A stretch of DNA of 64,000 nucleotides from Streptomyces fuscichromogenes (GCF_014645815.1 NZ_BMML01000015.1:124001-188000), one strand, 5' to 3'; shown: positions 51,358-61,002, counted from the first letter of the stretch. Translations and numbers: made by a program. The notes: generated by a model from the sequence alone, not told the origin.

Positions 51358-53831
51358 GCGGCCACGCCACCACCTTCGCGGTCCGCGTCGCGGCCCTCCC
51401 GGCGACCGTGCCCGGCCGGCTCGTCGACCACCGGCTGCGGCAGGCGCTGCTCACGACGTCCCGTACGGCGGCCGAGCTGACGGCCGAGGCCGCCGTACTG
51501 TCCGACCGCTGCCACGCCGTGATCGGAGCCCTGCGCGACCCCGCGGCGAAACCGAAGCTGGTCGCGCTGCGGCGTACCGTGCACCAGTTGCGCGACCCGG
51601 CGCGACTGCTCGCCGACCCCCTGGTCACCGCCGCCCTCGACGCCGCACCCGACACCGAACTCGCCGCGGACATAACCGAGTTCGGCCGCAAGCTGGGCGA
51701 TCACCGCGCCGCGCGCGCGGAGTTGCCGGCCGTGCTGGCCGAAGCGGACCGGTCCGTGGACGCCAGGCTGCGCGCGATCGCCGCCGACCCCCGCTTCGAC
51801 CAGGGCCTCGCGCACGCCAGCCCGACCCTGCGCGAGGTGCTGCGGCGCAAGCCCGGCAGACAGGAGCTGATCCGGCTGGCCGGCTACGTCGTCCGCGCCG
51901 CGGTCAAGACCAGCCCGTTCAGCACCTTCACCGCGAGCGGCCTGGGCCGGTTCGTCCCGGACGGGCCGGCCCTGCGCTGGACCGCGACCGAGCCGCCGCG
52001 CTCGGTCGTCGAACTCGACCTGTCGGTCCTCGCTCCGCTGACCGCCGGGCTGGCCGCCGGGCTGACCGGGCCGACGGTCCGGATCAACCCGAGCGCGCGC
52101 CTGGTTGCCGACAGCGTCCGGTTCCTCGGACCGGCACCGGCCGAGGAGCTCCTCACCCTGCCGCTGACCCCGCCGCTGCGGCACTGCCTGCGGGCCGCCG
52201 CCGCCCGGCCGACGCTCGCCGAGCTGACCGCCGGCTTTCCCGCGCCGCCGGAGCGGGCGGCCGGATACCTGAGCTCGCTGCTGGCGAGCGGCCTGCTGAT
52301 GCTCCGGCCGGACCCGGACTTCGACGAGCACGGGGTCGATCCGCTGGGCCGGCTGGCGGACCGGGTGCCCGGACTGGACGAGGTCCGGGAGGCGCTGCGC
52401 GGCTACGCGGACGCGAACGGGACCGACCGGACCGCGCTCGGATCGGCGCTGGCCGAGCGGCTGCCGGCCCTCGGCATCACGGGCAGGCTGCGGGACGTCG
52501 TCACCGAACAGTCGGTCATCCCCGGAGTCGTGGTCGAGGCGGGCCTGCCCGCCTGGCGGGACATCCTCGGCGATCTCGCCGTCGCCGGCCGGCTGCTCGC
52601 GGTCTTCGACGGCGCGCTGCCGTTCAGGCTGGCCGTCGCCGCGTTCGTCCGGGAGCGCTTCGGCACCGGAGCACCGGTGCCGTTCGACCGGTTCTACGCC
52701 GAACTCGTGCGGGACGGCCACGAGGCCATGCGGCTGCACCCCGCCGCGGTCGCCTTCGACATGACCGGGTCCACCGGGACCCTGGCCGCGAGCCCGGTCG
52801 CGGAGGTACGCGAACTGGCAGGCCTGATCGCCGACGTCCGGCGCGCGCTGCCCGACCGGCGGCGGGTCGAGCGGGTGCTCGACGCGTCGCCCGCCTGGGT
52901 GCGTCCGCCCGGCTCGGTCGCCGTGTACGCCCAGTACGACGGCGCCCGGCTGATCGTGAACGCGGTGAACTCCGGATTCGGCCGGGGCCGGGCCCAGGTG
53001 CGCCGGCTCCTGCGCCATGTCGCGGACGATCCGCTCCCGGTCGACGCGGTGTACCCGGGCGCGCCGGTGTACGCGGAGTTCGCGCAGACCCTCGCCACCT
53101 CGCTCAACCAGCGCGAGCTGACCCTGCCGGACCGGCTCGACTACCCGCCGCCCGCCCGTCTGACGGTCGGCGTGGACGACGACGGGCTGCCGGCCCTCTT
53201 CGACGACGGGACGGTCGTCCGGCCCGTGCACGGCGGACTCTCCTACGAGCGGCAGCTCCCGCCCGTCATGGCGTTGCTGATCGAGGCCTTCGGCGAGACC
53301 CCCGTCCTGCTGCGGCCCGACCAGCCGCTGGAGCACGACGTGAGCGCCGGCGGCGGGGCGGGCCGGGTGCTGCACGCGCCCCGGCTGACCCTCGGGCGGG
53401 TGGTGCTCCGCCGGGCCGCCTGGGTGGCCCAGGCCGGAACCCTGCCGTGCCGCCCGCCCGGTCGGTCCGACGCGGACTTCCTGCTCACGATGGCGGCCTG
53501 GCTGGCCGAACACGGCATCCCGCCGCGGTTCTTCGTGTCCGTGCTGCGGCCGCCCGCCATCGCGGCCGGCGCGCTCGCGGGGGATCGCAGCCGCAAGCCG
53601 GTGTACGTCGACATCGGCTCGCCGCCTCTCGTACGGGCCTTCGAGCGAATGGCCGGGGACCCGGCCGGTGTGGCCGTGTTCCACGAGGTCGCTCCGGAGC
53701 CGGAGACGGCGGTCGTCGACCACCAGGGGGTACCGCGGGTGACCGAGTACGTGATCGAGCTCAACTGCCTTGAACACCGGCGGGATTACCGGCGGGAATG
53801 CCGGCAGGAATGCCAGGGAGAAGAGAGATGA
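51354..53831 (+). CDS. LanB-type Ser/Thr glutamylation dehydratase 2
   Basis: An 825-residue second glutamylation-domain dehydratase with AVKTSPFSTFTASGL near residue 184, RINPSARLVADS and VNAVNSGFGRGRAQ. It is shorter than copy 1 and only moderately alike, so the two diverged long ago. The last residues (RRDYRRECRQECQGEER) are a short basic repeat tail generated by GGGAATGCCGGCAG-like DNA repeats. It overlaps both neighbours by ATGA. Confidence 0.88.
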   Translation: MSGHATTFAVRVAALPATVPGRLVDHRLRQALLTTSRTAAELTAEAAVLSDRCHAVIGALRDPAAKPKLVALRRTVHQLRDPARLLADPLVTAALDAAPDTELAADITEFGRKLGDHRAARAELPAVLAEADRSVDARLRAIAADPRFDQGLAHASPTLREVLRRKPGRQELIRLAGYVVRAAVKTSPFSTFTASGLGRFVPDGPALRWTATEPPRSVVELDLSVLAPLTAGLAAGLTGPTVRINPSARLVADSVRFLGPAPAEELLTLPLTPPLRHCLRAAAARPTLAELTAGFPAPPERAAGYLSSLLASGLLMLRPDPDFDEHGVDPLGRLADRVPGLDEVREALRGYADANGTDRTALGSALAERLPALGITGRLRDVVTEQSVIPGVVVEAGLPAWRDILGDLAVAGRLLAVFDGALPFRLAVAAFVRERFGTGAPVPFDRFYAELVRDGHEAMRLHPAAVAFDMTGSTGTLAASPVAEVRELAGLIADVRRALPDRRRVERVLDASPAWVRPPGSVAVYAQYDGARLIVNAVNSGFGRGRAQVRRLLRHVADDPLPVDAVYPGAPVYAEFAQTLATSLNQRELTLPDRLDYPPPARLTVGVDDDGLPALFDDGTVVRPVHGGLSYERQLPPVMALLIEAFGETPVLLRPDQPLEHDVSAGGGAGRVLHAPRLTLGRVVLRRAAWVAQAGTLPCRPPGRSDADFLLTMAAWLAEHGIPPRFFVSVLRPPAIAAGALAGDRSRKPVYVDIGSPPLVRAFERMAGDPAGVAVFHEVAPEPETAVVDHQGVPRVTEYVIELNCLEHRRDYRRECRQECQGEER

Positions 53832-54952
53832 CCGAGTCCTCGTGGCGCAGCGTGAACGTCTTCCATCACGACGGCGACCGCACCGGTCTGCTGCTCGACG
53901 CCGTCCGCCCGTTCATCGCGAGGGTGGCCCCCGCGGTGTCCGGGGTGTACTTCCAGCCGCACTGGCGGCGCGGCCCGCACGTCCGCATCCCGGTCCGGGC
54001 GAGCGAGGAGGCCTTCGAGGACGCCGTCCGGCCGGCCGTCGCCGACGTGCTGGAGGAGTACCTGCGGGCGTGTCCGTCCACCGTCGTCCTGGACGAGCGG
54101 GAGGCATACGCGGAGCACCTCCGGCTCGCCGAGCAGGAACGCGAACGCGGACCGCTGACCCCCTGGGCGCCCGACAACACCGTCGAGATCGCGCCCCACG
54201 ACCAGCGGCTGCACGTGCTCGGCGGGACGGCCGCGGCGGACCTGCTCGCCGGCTACTACGCCGACACCAACGACGTCGTGTTCGACATCCTCGACTGGGC
54301 CCGGGGCGGCGGCTCCAGGATGGCGCTCGCGGTCGACCTGTTCATCGCGGCGGCGAACCGGTTCCTGCCGCCGGTCACCTACGGCTACCTCTCCTTCCGC
54401 GGTCACGCCGACGCGTTCCTGGCGAAGTCGCCGGACGGCCTGCGCGCCCGGTTCGACCGGGTCTACGAGGCCAACGCCGAGCTCTTCCGGCGCCGGGTCG
54501 CCGAGATCACCGCGGCCGACGACCACCACGACGTGATCCGGTTCGGCGGCCTTCTGGACAGCCTGCTCCGTTACCGGAACCAGGCCAACGAGCTGATCGT
54601 CTCCGGTGAGCTGGTGCTCGACACCGACGAGAACGGCGGCCCGCAGGAGTGGGGGTCGACCTGGAGCGCCTGGTCGGACCGCAGCCCGTTCCACCGGGTG
54701 CTCGGCGGCCACCGGGCGGCGGCCGACCAACTCGGTGACTGGAACGCCTTCCAGCAGTACCGGATCGTCCTCAACTGGCTGTACCTCAACATGTACCGGC
54801 TCGGCATCGGCGAGCTGGAACGCAACCTCGTCTGCCATGTGGTCTCCCGCGCCGTCGAGGACGTGCACGGAGTGACCGCCATGGACCGCATCCAGGACCT
54901 GATCGGCTTCGTCGACAACGGCGGCCGCCTGGAGAGGGGAGAGCGCGCATGA
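53828..54952 (+). CDS. Short LanB (thiopeptide-type) protein 2
   Basis: A 374-residue thiopeptide-type biosynthesis domain protein starting SWRSVNVFHHDGDRTGLLLD, with YFQPHWRRGPHVRIPVRASE near residue 42. It is about 50 residues longer than the first copy and diverged from it. If the product is a pyridine-containing thiopeptide, this or the 325-residue partner should be the [4+2] cyclase and the other the eliminase. If the product is linear, both may be eliminases. The start overlaps LanB-2 by ATGA, and the ABC gene follows by ATGA. Confidence 0.82.
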   Translation: MTESSWRSVNVFHHDGDRTGLLLDAVRPFIARVAPAVSGVYFQPHWRRGPHVRIPVRASEEAFEDAVRPAVADVLEEYLRACPSTVVLDEREAYAEHLRLAEQERERGPLTPWAPDNTVEIAPHDQRLHVLGGTAAADLLAGYYADTNDVVFDILDWARGGGSRMALAVDLFIAAANRFLPPVTYGYLSFRGHADAFLAKSPDGLRARFDRVYEANAELFRRRVAEITAADDHHDVIRFGGLLDSLLRYRNQANELIVSGELVLDTDENGGPQEWGSTWSAWSDRSPFHRVLGGHRAAADQLGDWNAFQQYRIVLNWLYLNMYRLGIGELERNLVCHVVSRAVEDVHGVTAMDRIQDLIGFVDNGGRLERGERA

Positions 54953-55965
54953 GCCACGCCGTCACCGTCAGCGAACTCGTCAAGCGCTACCACCCGCACG
55001 CGCCGGCCGCCGTGGACGGTCTGAGCTTCACGGTCGAGCGGGGCGAGGTCTTCGGCCTGCTCGGCCCGAACGGGGCCGGCAAGTCCACCACCGTCGGTGT
55101 GCTGACCACCCGGATGCTGCCGACCTCGGGCCGCTGCCTCCTCTTCGGCACGGACGTGGTGGCCCGGCCCGCCAGGGCGAAGCGCCTGCTCGCGGTCGTG
55201 CCGCAACGCCAGAACCTGGACCGCTCCCTCGACGTACGGCAGAACCTGCTCTTCCACGCCCGCTACCACGGCGTCGGCCGCGACGAACGGGTGCGCCGGG
55301 CCGCCGAGTTGCTCGACCTGATGGGGCTCACCGACCAGGCCGGCCAACGGGTCGAACGGCTCTCCGGCGGCCAGGCGCAGCGGGTCGTCATCGCGCGGGC
55401 GCTGATGCACGCGCCCCGGGTGCTGTTCCTGGACGAGCCCTCGACCGGTCTGGATCCCCAGTCCCGCCTGTTCCTGCACCACCGCATCCGCGAACTGCGC
55501 GAGCGCGGTGTCACCGTGGTGCTCACCACGCACGACATGGAGGAGGCCGAGGACCTCTGCGACCGCGTCGGCATCGTGGACCACGGCAGGCTGCTCGCGC
55601 TGGACACACCGCGCGCCCTGACCGAGGCGCTGCCCGGCGGCACCACGATCACCGCGCAGGTCCGCGGCACGGACCCGCCGACCGAGAAGGCCGAGGAGGC
55701 CGCGGAGGCCGCGGAGATCGTCGCGGCGCTGGCGGAGCTGCCCGGCGCCGACTCCGCCGAGCAGGGTCCGCCGGCCCGCGGAACCGGCGCCGCGGCGGCC
55801 GCCGAACGGTGTTTCCGGCTACGCACCCACAAGGATCCGTCGGTCCTGCTGCCGGACGTACTGCGCGTCCTGGCGGACCACGGGGCCGAGCCGGTCGGGC
55901 TGTCGACGGCCCGGCCCAGCCTCCAGGACGTCTTCATCAGCCTGACCGGAAGGGAGCTGCGGTGA
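54949..55965 (+). CDS. ABC transporter ATPase, DrrA-like
   Basis: A 338-residue ATP-binding protein of the drug-exporter (DrrA/CcmA) class with Walker A GPNGAGKST, Q loop PQRQNLD, signature RLSGGQAQRVVIARAL, Walker B VLFLDEPSTGLDPQ and switch TTHDMEEAE. A variable C-terminal domain from about residue 235 contains an Ala/Glu-rich stretch. It overlaps the upstream short LanB gene and the permease (GTGA). It probably exports the mature peptide and may give self-protection. Confidence 0.92.
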   Translation: MSHAVTVSELVKRYHPHAPAAVDGLSFTVERGEVFGLLGPNGAGKSTTVGVLTTRMLPTSGRCLLFGTDVVARPARAKRLLAVVPQRQNLDRSLDVRQNLLFHARYHGVGRDERVRRAAELLDLMGLTDQAGQRVERLSGGQAQRVVIARALMHAPRVLFLDEPSTGLDPQSRLFLHHRIRELRERGVTVVLTTHDMEEAEDLCDRVGIVDHGRLLALDTPRALTEALPGGTTITAQVRGTDPPTEKAEEAAEAAEIVAALAELPGADSAEQGPPARGTGAAAAAERCFRLRTHKDPSVLLPDVLRVLADHGAEPVGLSTARPSLQDVFISLTGRELR

Positions 55966-56822
55966 CCACCCGCACCGAAACCGCCGACCTGGACGTGCCG
56001 GACCCGGACCCGGACACCGGAGACGCCGATCCGGGACCGTCGCGGCACGCGGGTCCCGTGACGCGGACCTTCCTCGCGGTCCTGTGGCGCGACCTGTTCA
56101 CCACGGCCCGGCGGCCGGCCCCGTTCCTCGTACAGGTGATCGTCCAGCCGCTGCTGCTGTTCTTCGTCTTCGGCAAGGTGCTCGGGGTGGCCGGTTACAC
56201 CCACGGTGACTTCGGCGAGGCACTGCTGCCCGGCGTCATGGCGCTCAACGCGTTCCTCGTCTCCCTGCAGAACACCGCGATGCCGCTGATCATGGACTTC
56301 TCGTGGTCCGGCGAGATCGAGGACCGGTTGCTCGCCCCTCTGCCGGGGTCCCTGGTCGCCGTGGCCAAGCTGGTGTTCGGCACGCTGTGCGGCCTGTTCG
56401 CCGGTCTCGTCATGGCACCGATCGGGTTCCTCGTGCTCGGCACCGCGGCCTGGCCGGCCACGGCCTGGCCGGGCGTGCTGCTCGTCCTCCTGCTCGGCTC
56501 GGCGACCGGCGCCGGTGTCGGACTGGCACTCGGCACGATCGTCTCGCCGGAACGCATCAGCGTCACCTTCTCCCTGGTCCTGGCCCCGCTGACGTTCACC
56601 GGATCCGTCCAGTACCCGTGGTCGTCCCTCGGCCACCTGAGGTGGTTCCAGGTGGTGTCCGCGGCCAACCCGCTGACCTACGTCAGCGAGGGCCTGCGCG
56701 CCGCGACCCTGCCCGGCCTGCGGGTGATCCCGCTGGGGACGGACATCCTGGTGCTGGTGTTCGCCCTGCTGGCCGCCGCGGCGATCGGCATCAGGGGATT
56801 CATGTCCCGCGCGCTCGGCTAG
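55962..56822 (+). CDS. ABC-2 type permease
   Basis: A 286-residue permease partner of the preceding ATPase. The polar Asp/Pro-rich N-terminus (about 40 residues) is followed by six membrane helices (from about residue 48 to 283), with the ABC-2 signature near LTYVSEGLRAATLPG. Together they form a DrrAB-like exporter. The start is GTG 55962 within the ATPase stop. It is the last gene of the long plus-strand operon. Confidence 0.9.
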   Translation: MTTRTETADLDVPDPDPDTGDADPGPSRHAGPVTRTFLAVLWRDLFTTARRPAPFLVQVIVQPLLLFFVFGKVLGVAGYTHGDFGEALLPGVMALNAFLVSLQNTAMPLIMDFSWSGEIEDRLLAPLPGSLVAVAKLVFGTLCGLFAGLVMAPIGFLVLGTAAWPATAWPGVLLVLLLGSATGAGVGLALGTIVSPERISVTFSLVLAPLTFTGSVQYPWSSLGHLRWFQVVSAANPLTYVSEGLRAATLPGLRVIPLGTDILVLVFALLAAAAIGIRGFMSRALG

Positions 56823-56848
56823 CGCCGGTCGCCGACAGCGGCAGCAGG

Positions 56849-59800
56849 TCAGGTGCGGGCCAGCATCCCCCGTTCGTACGCGGCGACGAGGTCCAGTCTG
56901 GAACGACAGCCCGTCTTCGCGAACAGCCTGGTGAGATGGCGCTCCACACTCTTCTCGCTGAACCGGATGGCGGCGGCGATCTGTCTGTTGGTCATGCCCT
57001 GGAGGATCAGCTCGATGATGCGCACCTCGACCTCCGTGCTGGAACGTGAGCTCGTCGTGCGCCGTGGCAGGGTCACGCCGCGCGTGCGGGCGAGCGACCT
57101 GACGTAGGTACGCAGCCCGGTGTCGCCCAGCTGCCCGGCGATCTCGTCGGCGGTGCCGAGCCACGGCCGGGTGTCGTCCGCGGTGCGCGCGGCGACCAGG
57201 CACGCGGTCGCGAGTTCGGTCAGGTGGCCCCGTGCCCGCAGCGCGGCGGCCGCCGCCTGGGCGGCGGGAAACGAGTTCTGCGCCATCGCGGTCACCAGGA
57301 GTTCGGTGACGCAGGGTTCGGGCCGGTCGGAGTGACCGCGCCAGGCCCTGGCCGCCCCCTGGATCTCCGCCAGGCCCGCGCGGTCGCCGAGGGTTGTGGC
57401 CAGGAACGCGTGCCGGATGATCAGCAGGTGCAGTCCCGTGGTGTCACCGGCCGCGGCGGCTCGTACGGCGGTCCGGCAGGCGCGTCGGCCGAACGCGAGC
57501 GCCGCGTCGGGCCGGCCCCGGCGTTGCAGCAGGCCCATCTCGACCCAGCCGCGGACGGCGGGAAACGCACCGCGCCGGTCCGGGTCGCCCAACCAGCTCT
57601 CGGCGAGGCCGGGATCGTCCCTGCGTTCGCACATCTCCGCGGCGAGCAGCCGCGCCAGCTCATGGACGGGTGTGGCCGCCGGGCAGGTCGCCACCAGCGT
57701 CCGCGCGGCGGACAGGGCGTCGTCCCACCGTCCGCGTCGGTAGCCGTCGACGATCCGCCGGTACAGCACGAGCGGACCGCGCTCGGGTGTGCCGTACGCC
57801 GGTCCGAGCACCGCCCTGAACACACCGATCGGGTCGAACCAGCCGTCCGGCTGCGGAGCCGCCAGCGGATGGTGCGTCCCGCCCAGGGGCGCCAGCGCGT
57901 ACGCCAGCTCCGCGACCCCGAAGGGCTCGTTCGCCCCGAACCACCGACCGACGATTGACCCGGCCGACGTACGACCGAAGGCCGACACGACGGGCGTATC
58001 ACCGGCGCCTGTGGGCGAGGCGGCGTCTGTGGGCGAGGCGGCGTCTGTGGGTAAGGCGGCGTCTGTGGGCGAGGCGGCGCCTGTGGGTAAGGCGGCGCCC
58101 GTGGGCAAGGCCGCACCCGCGGGCGACGTGGCGTCTGTGGGCGAGGCGGCGCCCGCGGGCGAGGTGGCGCCCGCGGGCGAGGTGGCGCCCGCGGGCGAGG
58201 TGGCGCCCGCGGGCAAGGTGGCACCTGTGGGTAAGGCGGCGCCTGCGGGTAAGGCGGCGCCTATGGGCGAGGCGGCGCCCGCGGGCGAGGCGGCGCCTGT
58301 GGGTAAGGCGGCGCCCGTGGGCGAGGCCGCGCCCGTGGGCGAGGTGGTGCCTGCGGCCAAGGCCGTCCCCCTCGGCAAGGGGGCGCCCGTGTGCAGCGCC
58401 GCCAGGCAGGTCGCGGCGCTCAGCACGCCGGGGGTGGCGGTGCTGGCCGGCTCGCCGCCGGTGCGCGCCGCCTCGGTGAGTACCTTGCCCAGCCAGTCGT
58501 ACCGGCCGATCCGTACCAGCTCGCGCAGCAGGTCGTCGAGCAGGCGCGGGTGGTCGGCGGCCGCGCAGTGGGCGAGTGCCGCTCGGTGCCACCGCGCGGC
58601 CAGCGGCGGGTTCACCGGGCGTATCCGGTGGGCCGCGCGTTCCAGCAGCGCGGCCGCGTCGATGTCGCCGACGTCCACGGCGCCCGCCGCGGCCAGGTGG
58701 TCGGCGAGCGGGAGCAGGACGTGGCCGAGGCTCGGGCCACGGGCGGCGAGATGCCGTGCGAAGGCCAGGTGCAGCGCGCGCAGCCGGTCCCCGCCGACCG
58801 CGTCGATCGCGGCCGCGCCGAGTGCCGGACAGGCGAGGGTGAGGATCCCGTCCGGGGTGCACAGCAGGGCGCCGACGGCGGTGAACTCGTCGACCGCGCG
58901 GCCGCACGCGGCCAGCTCACCGTCGACGGCGGAGGCGAAGACGGCGAGGTCGTCCATGCCGAACCACTCCGAGTCCGCGATCAGCGCGAGCAGCCGTAGG
59001 CCGAAGGCGTGGGTCCGCTCGACGAGCCCGACGAGCCAGTGGCCGGCCGGGAGCGCGATCGGCGCGTCCGGATCGGCCAGACACAGGGCGCCGCCGACGT
59101 CGGTGAGCCGGCCCTGGCTCCTGAGCAGGTCGCACAGGGCCAGCACCGCGCCCGGGTTCCCGGCCAGTGAGCCGAGCGCCGCCTGGATCGCCGGCACCAC
59201 CGCCGGGTCGGGCCGGTGCCGGGTCGCGGCGGCGACCAGTTCACCGATGTGCCGATCGCCCAGTGGCCCGAGTTCGACGATCTGACCGGCCGCTTCGCCG
59301 AAGGCGGTCAGTTCGAGCGCGACGCCCTCGTCGTCGCAGGCGACGACCACGGTGCACCCGGCCCGCAGCGCCGCGGACGCCGTGGCGACGACCGTGGCCG
59401 GAGCCGCGTCGACGTCGTCGAACAGCACGACCGCCGCGGCCCCGCCGCGGAAGCTCTCGAACAGCCGCTGGAGCTGGTGGAAAAGCCTGCCGCGCGCGGC
59501 GGGCGCATCGTAGTTCGCGGGTGTGCACAGCTGGTTGACGGTGGCCAGCGCGGTCGCCAGCCGGGACCCGCCGATGTCGGCGAACCGCACGCGGAGCGCT
59601 CTCAGCACGGCCTGCGCCCCGAACAGGTCCCAGCTCTCCCCCGCGGCCGAGGACAGTTCGACGGTGATGGTCCTGACGTCGCGGTCCCGGCACCCGGACG
59701 CCACCTCGTCGAGCAGCGCGGACTTGCCCGCCCCGCGTGGTCCGCGCACCACGATCGGTACCGGCCTGCCCACCTGGCCGCCGATCGCCTCCAGTTCCTT

Positions 59801-59851
59801 CTGTCTGCCGATCAACTCGTGTCGGCTGGTCAAGCCGCTCTCCCGAGCCAA
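56849..59851 (-). CDS. LuxR-family (LAL) ATP-binding regulator
   Basis: A 1000-residue large LuxR-type regulator. The N-terminal AAA-like ATPase has Walker A GPRGAGKS at 37-44 and Walker B VVLFDDVDA near 141. A long helical-repeat middle follows, then a C-terminal LuxR helix-turn-helix (about 930-990: VRIIELILQGMTNRQIAAAI, FSEKSVERHLTRLFAKTGCR). Residues about 495-615 are a six-residue repeat (AxSPTG) encoded by an 18-bp minisatellite, unusual for this family. The TTG start at 59851 has AGGAGG upstream. It is convergent with the modification operon and divergent from the second ABC operon, and probably activates the cluster. Confidence 0.86.
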   Translation of the reverse strand: MARESGLTSRHELIGRQKELEAIGGQVGRPVPIVVRGPRGAGKSALLDEVASGCRDRDVRTITVELSSAAGESWDLFGAQAVLRALRVRFADIGGSRLATALATVNQLCTPANYDAPAARGRLFHQLQRLFESFRGGAAAVVLFDDVDAAPATVVATASAALRAGCTVVVACDDEGVALELTAFGEAAGQIVELGPLGDRHIGELVAAATRHRPDPAVVPAIQAALGSLAGNPGAVLALCDLLRSQGRLTDVGGALCLADPDAPIALPAGHWLVGLVERTHAFGLRLLALIADSEWFGMDDLAVFASAVDGELAACGRAVDEFTAVGALLCTPDGILTLACPALGAAAIDAVGGDRLRALHLAFARHLAARGPSLGHVLLPLADHLAAAGAVDVGDIDAAALLERAAHRIRPVNPPLAARWHRAALAHCAAADHPRLLDDLLRELVRIGRYDWLGKVLTEAARTGGEPASTATPGVLSAATCLAALHTGAPLPRGTALAAGTTSPTGAASPTGAALPTGAASPAGAASPIGAALPAGAALPTGATLPAGATSPAGATSPAGATSPAGAASPTDATSPAGAALPTGAALPTGAASPTDAALPTDAASPTDAASPTGAGDTPVVSAFGRTSAGSIVGRWFGANEPFGVAELAYALAPLGGTHHPLAAPQPDGWFDPIGVFRAVLGPAYGTPERGPLVLYRRIVDGYRRGRWDDALSAARTLVATCPAATPVHELARLLAAEMCERRDDPGLAESWLGDPDRRGAFPAVRGWVEMGLLQRRGRPDAALAFGRRACRTAVRAAAAGDTTGLHLLIIRHAFLATTLGDRAGLAEIQGAARAWRGHSDRPEPCVTELLVTAMAQNSFPAAQAAAAALRARGHLTELATACLVAARTADDTRPWLGTADEIAGQLGDTGLRTYVRSLARTRGVTLPRRTTSSRSSTEVEVRIIELILQGMTNRQIAAAIRFSEKSVERHLTRLFAKTGCRSRLDLVAAYERGMLART
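58003..58358. repeat. 18-bp minisatellite inside the LAL regulator gene
   Basis: About twenty units of GCGGCGYCTGTGGGCGAG and close variants run in one reading frame. Unit-to-unit changes alternate Ser/Leu and Thr/Ala in the encoded AxSPTG repeat. Copy number can change without a frameshift. Confidence 0.85.
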
Positions 59852-60021
59852 CGCTCCTCCTCGTCACGTGAACAATCCGGCGGAAACCCCGCGGTTTCCG
59901 CTCCCCCTTCACCTGAGCGCGCGACCGGTCGACCCGTTCGGTCGGACGTGTGGTCGCTCGGCAAAAATCTGTCAATGACCTGTGCGCATGCCTAGGGGGT
60001 GGCTGCGTGTCGGCGAAGGAG

Positions 60022-60049
60022 TTGACATTTGTCATCTCGGGTCGATGAC
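60022..60049 (+). promoter_or_regulatory. Promoter/operator of the ABC2-kinase-regulator operon
   Basis: A perfect -35 TTGACA at 60022-60027 precedes the inverted repeat GTCATC-TCGGGTC-GATGAC at 60031-60049, which overlaps the expected spacer and -10 region. A DesR/NarL-type regulator bound here could control the operon. The -10 itself is poor. Confidence 0.55.
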
Positions 60050-60096
60050 GGCGCATCACTAACGTTCAACCGCCCCCGGACGGGAGTCTGGTGAGC

Positions 60097-61002
60097 ATGG
60101 CAACGACACAGGCGGTGCTGGCGGCCGAAGGCCTGCGGTACCGGTACGGGGAGACGGTCGCACTGGACGGGGTGGACCTGCGGGTCGACCCGGGGGAGTG
60201 CGTCGCGCTGCTCGGGCCGAACGGGGCCGGGAAGTCGACGCTGGTGGCGATCGCGGTCGGGCTGCTCACGCCGCAGCACGGCACCGTGCGGATCCTCGGC
60301 GGCGATCCGCGCCGCGCCGCGACCCGCCGGCAACTCGGCGTGGCGCAGCAGACGCTCGGCTTCCCGAACACCCTGACCGTGCGGGAGCTGGTGACCGGGG
60401 CCGCGGTGCGGGGCGGACTGCGGGCGGCGGCGGCCGGTCCGATCCTGGCCGAGCTCGGGCTGACCGAGCTGGCGCCCCGGCGCGTGTCGAAGCTCTCCGG
60501 CGGCCAGAAGCAGCGTGTGCAGCTCGCGATGGCGCTGGTCACCGAGCCGACCCTGCTGGTGCTCGACGAGCCGACGGTCGGTCTCGACACGGCGGCCCGG
60601 CGGCACTTCTGGCAGATCCTGGCGCGCCGTCGCGCCCAGGGCGCCGCCGTGCTGGTGACCACGCACCTGATCGAGGAGTCGGCCGCCGTCGCCGACCGCG
60701 TGGTGGTGCTGGACCGCGGCCGGATCCTGGCGGACGCGCCGCCGCAGGAGCTGGTGGACCGGCTGCCGGACCGCACCGTGACCGCCAGGACCGGCATCGC
60801 GTCGGCCGAACTGGAGCGGCTGCCGGGCGTGTTGTCCGTCCGGCGGGAGCACGACCTGACGCGGATCCAGACGCGCTCGCCCGAGGACCTGCTGCGCGTG
60901 CTGCTCGCCCGGGATCCGGGACTGTCCGAGCTGCGGGTGCAGGACGCGGGACTGGAGGAAGCCGTGGTCGCGCTGACCGGCGACGAGGAGATGGTGGCGT
61001 GA
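60097..61002 (+). CDS. ABC transporter ATPase (drug-resistance type)
   Basis: A 301-residue ATPase of the CcmA/drug-export class with Walker A GPNGAGKST, Q loop QQTLGFPNTL, signature KLSGGQKQRVQLAMAL, Walker B LLVLDEPTVGLDTA and switch TTHLIEESAAVADR. A GTG two codons upstream (60091) is an alternative start, and the GGGAG site lies between good spacings for both. It overlaps the permease by GTGA. ABC pairs linked to DesK/DesR-like systems often serve immunity or cell-envelope stress. Confidence 0.9.
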   Translation: MATTQAVLAAEGLRYRYGETVALDGVDLRVDPGECVALLGPNGAGKSTLVAIAVGLLTPQHGTVRILGGDPRRAATRRQLGVAQQTLGFPNTLTVRELVTGAAVRGGLRAAAAGPILAELGLTELAPRRVSKLSGGQKQRVQLAMALVTEPTLLVLDEPTVGLDTAARRHFWQILARRRAQGAAVLVTTHLIEESAAVADRVVVLDRGRILADAPPQELVDRLPDRTVTARTGIASAELERLPGVLSVRREHDLTRIQTRSPEDLLRVLLARDPGLSELRVQDAGLEEAVVALTGDEEMVA

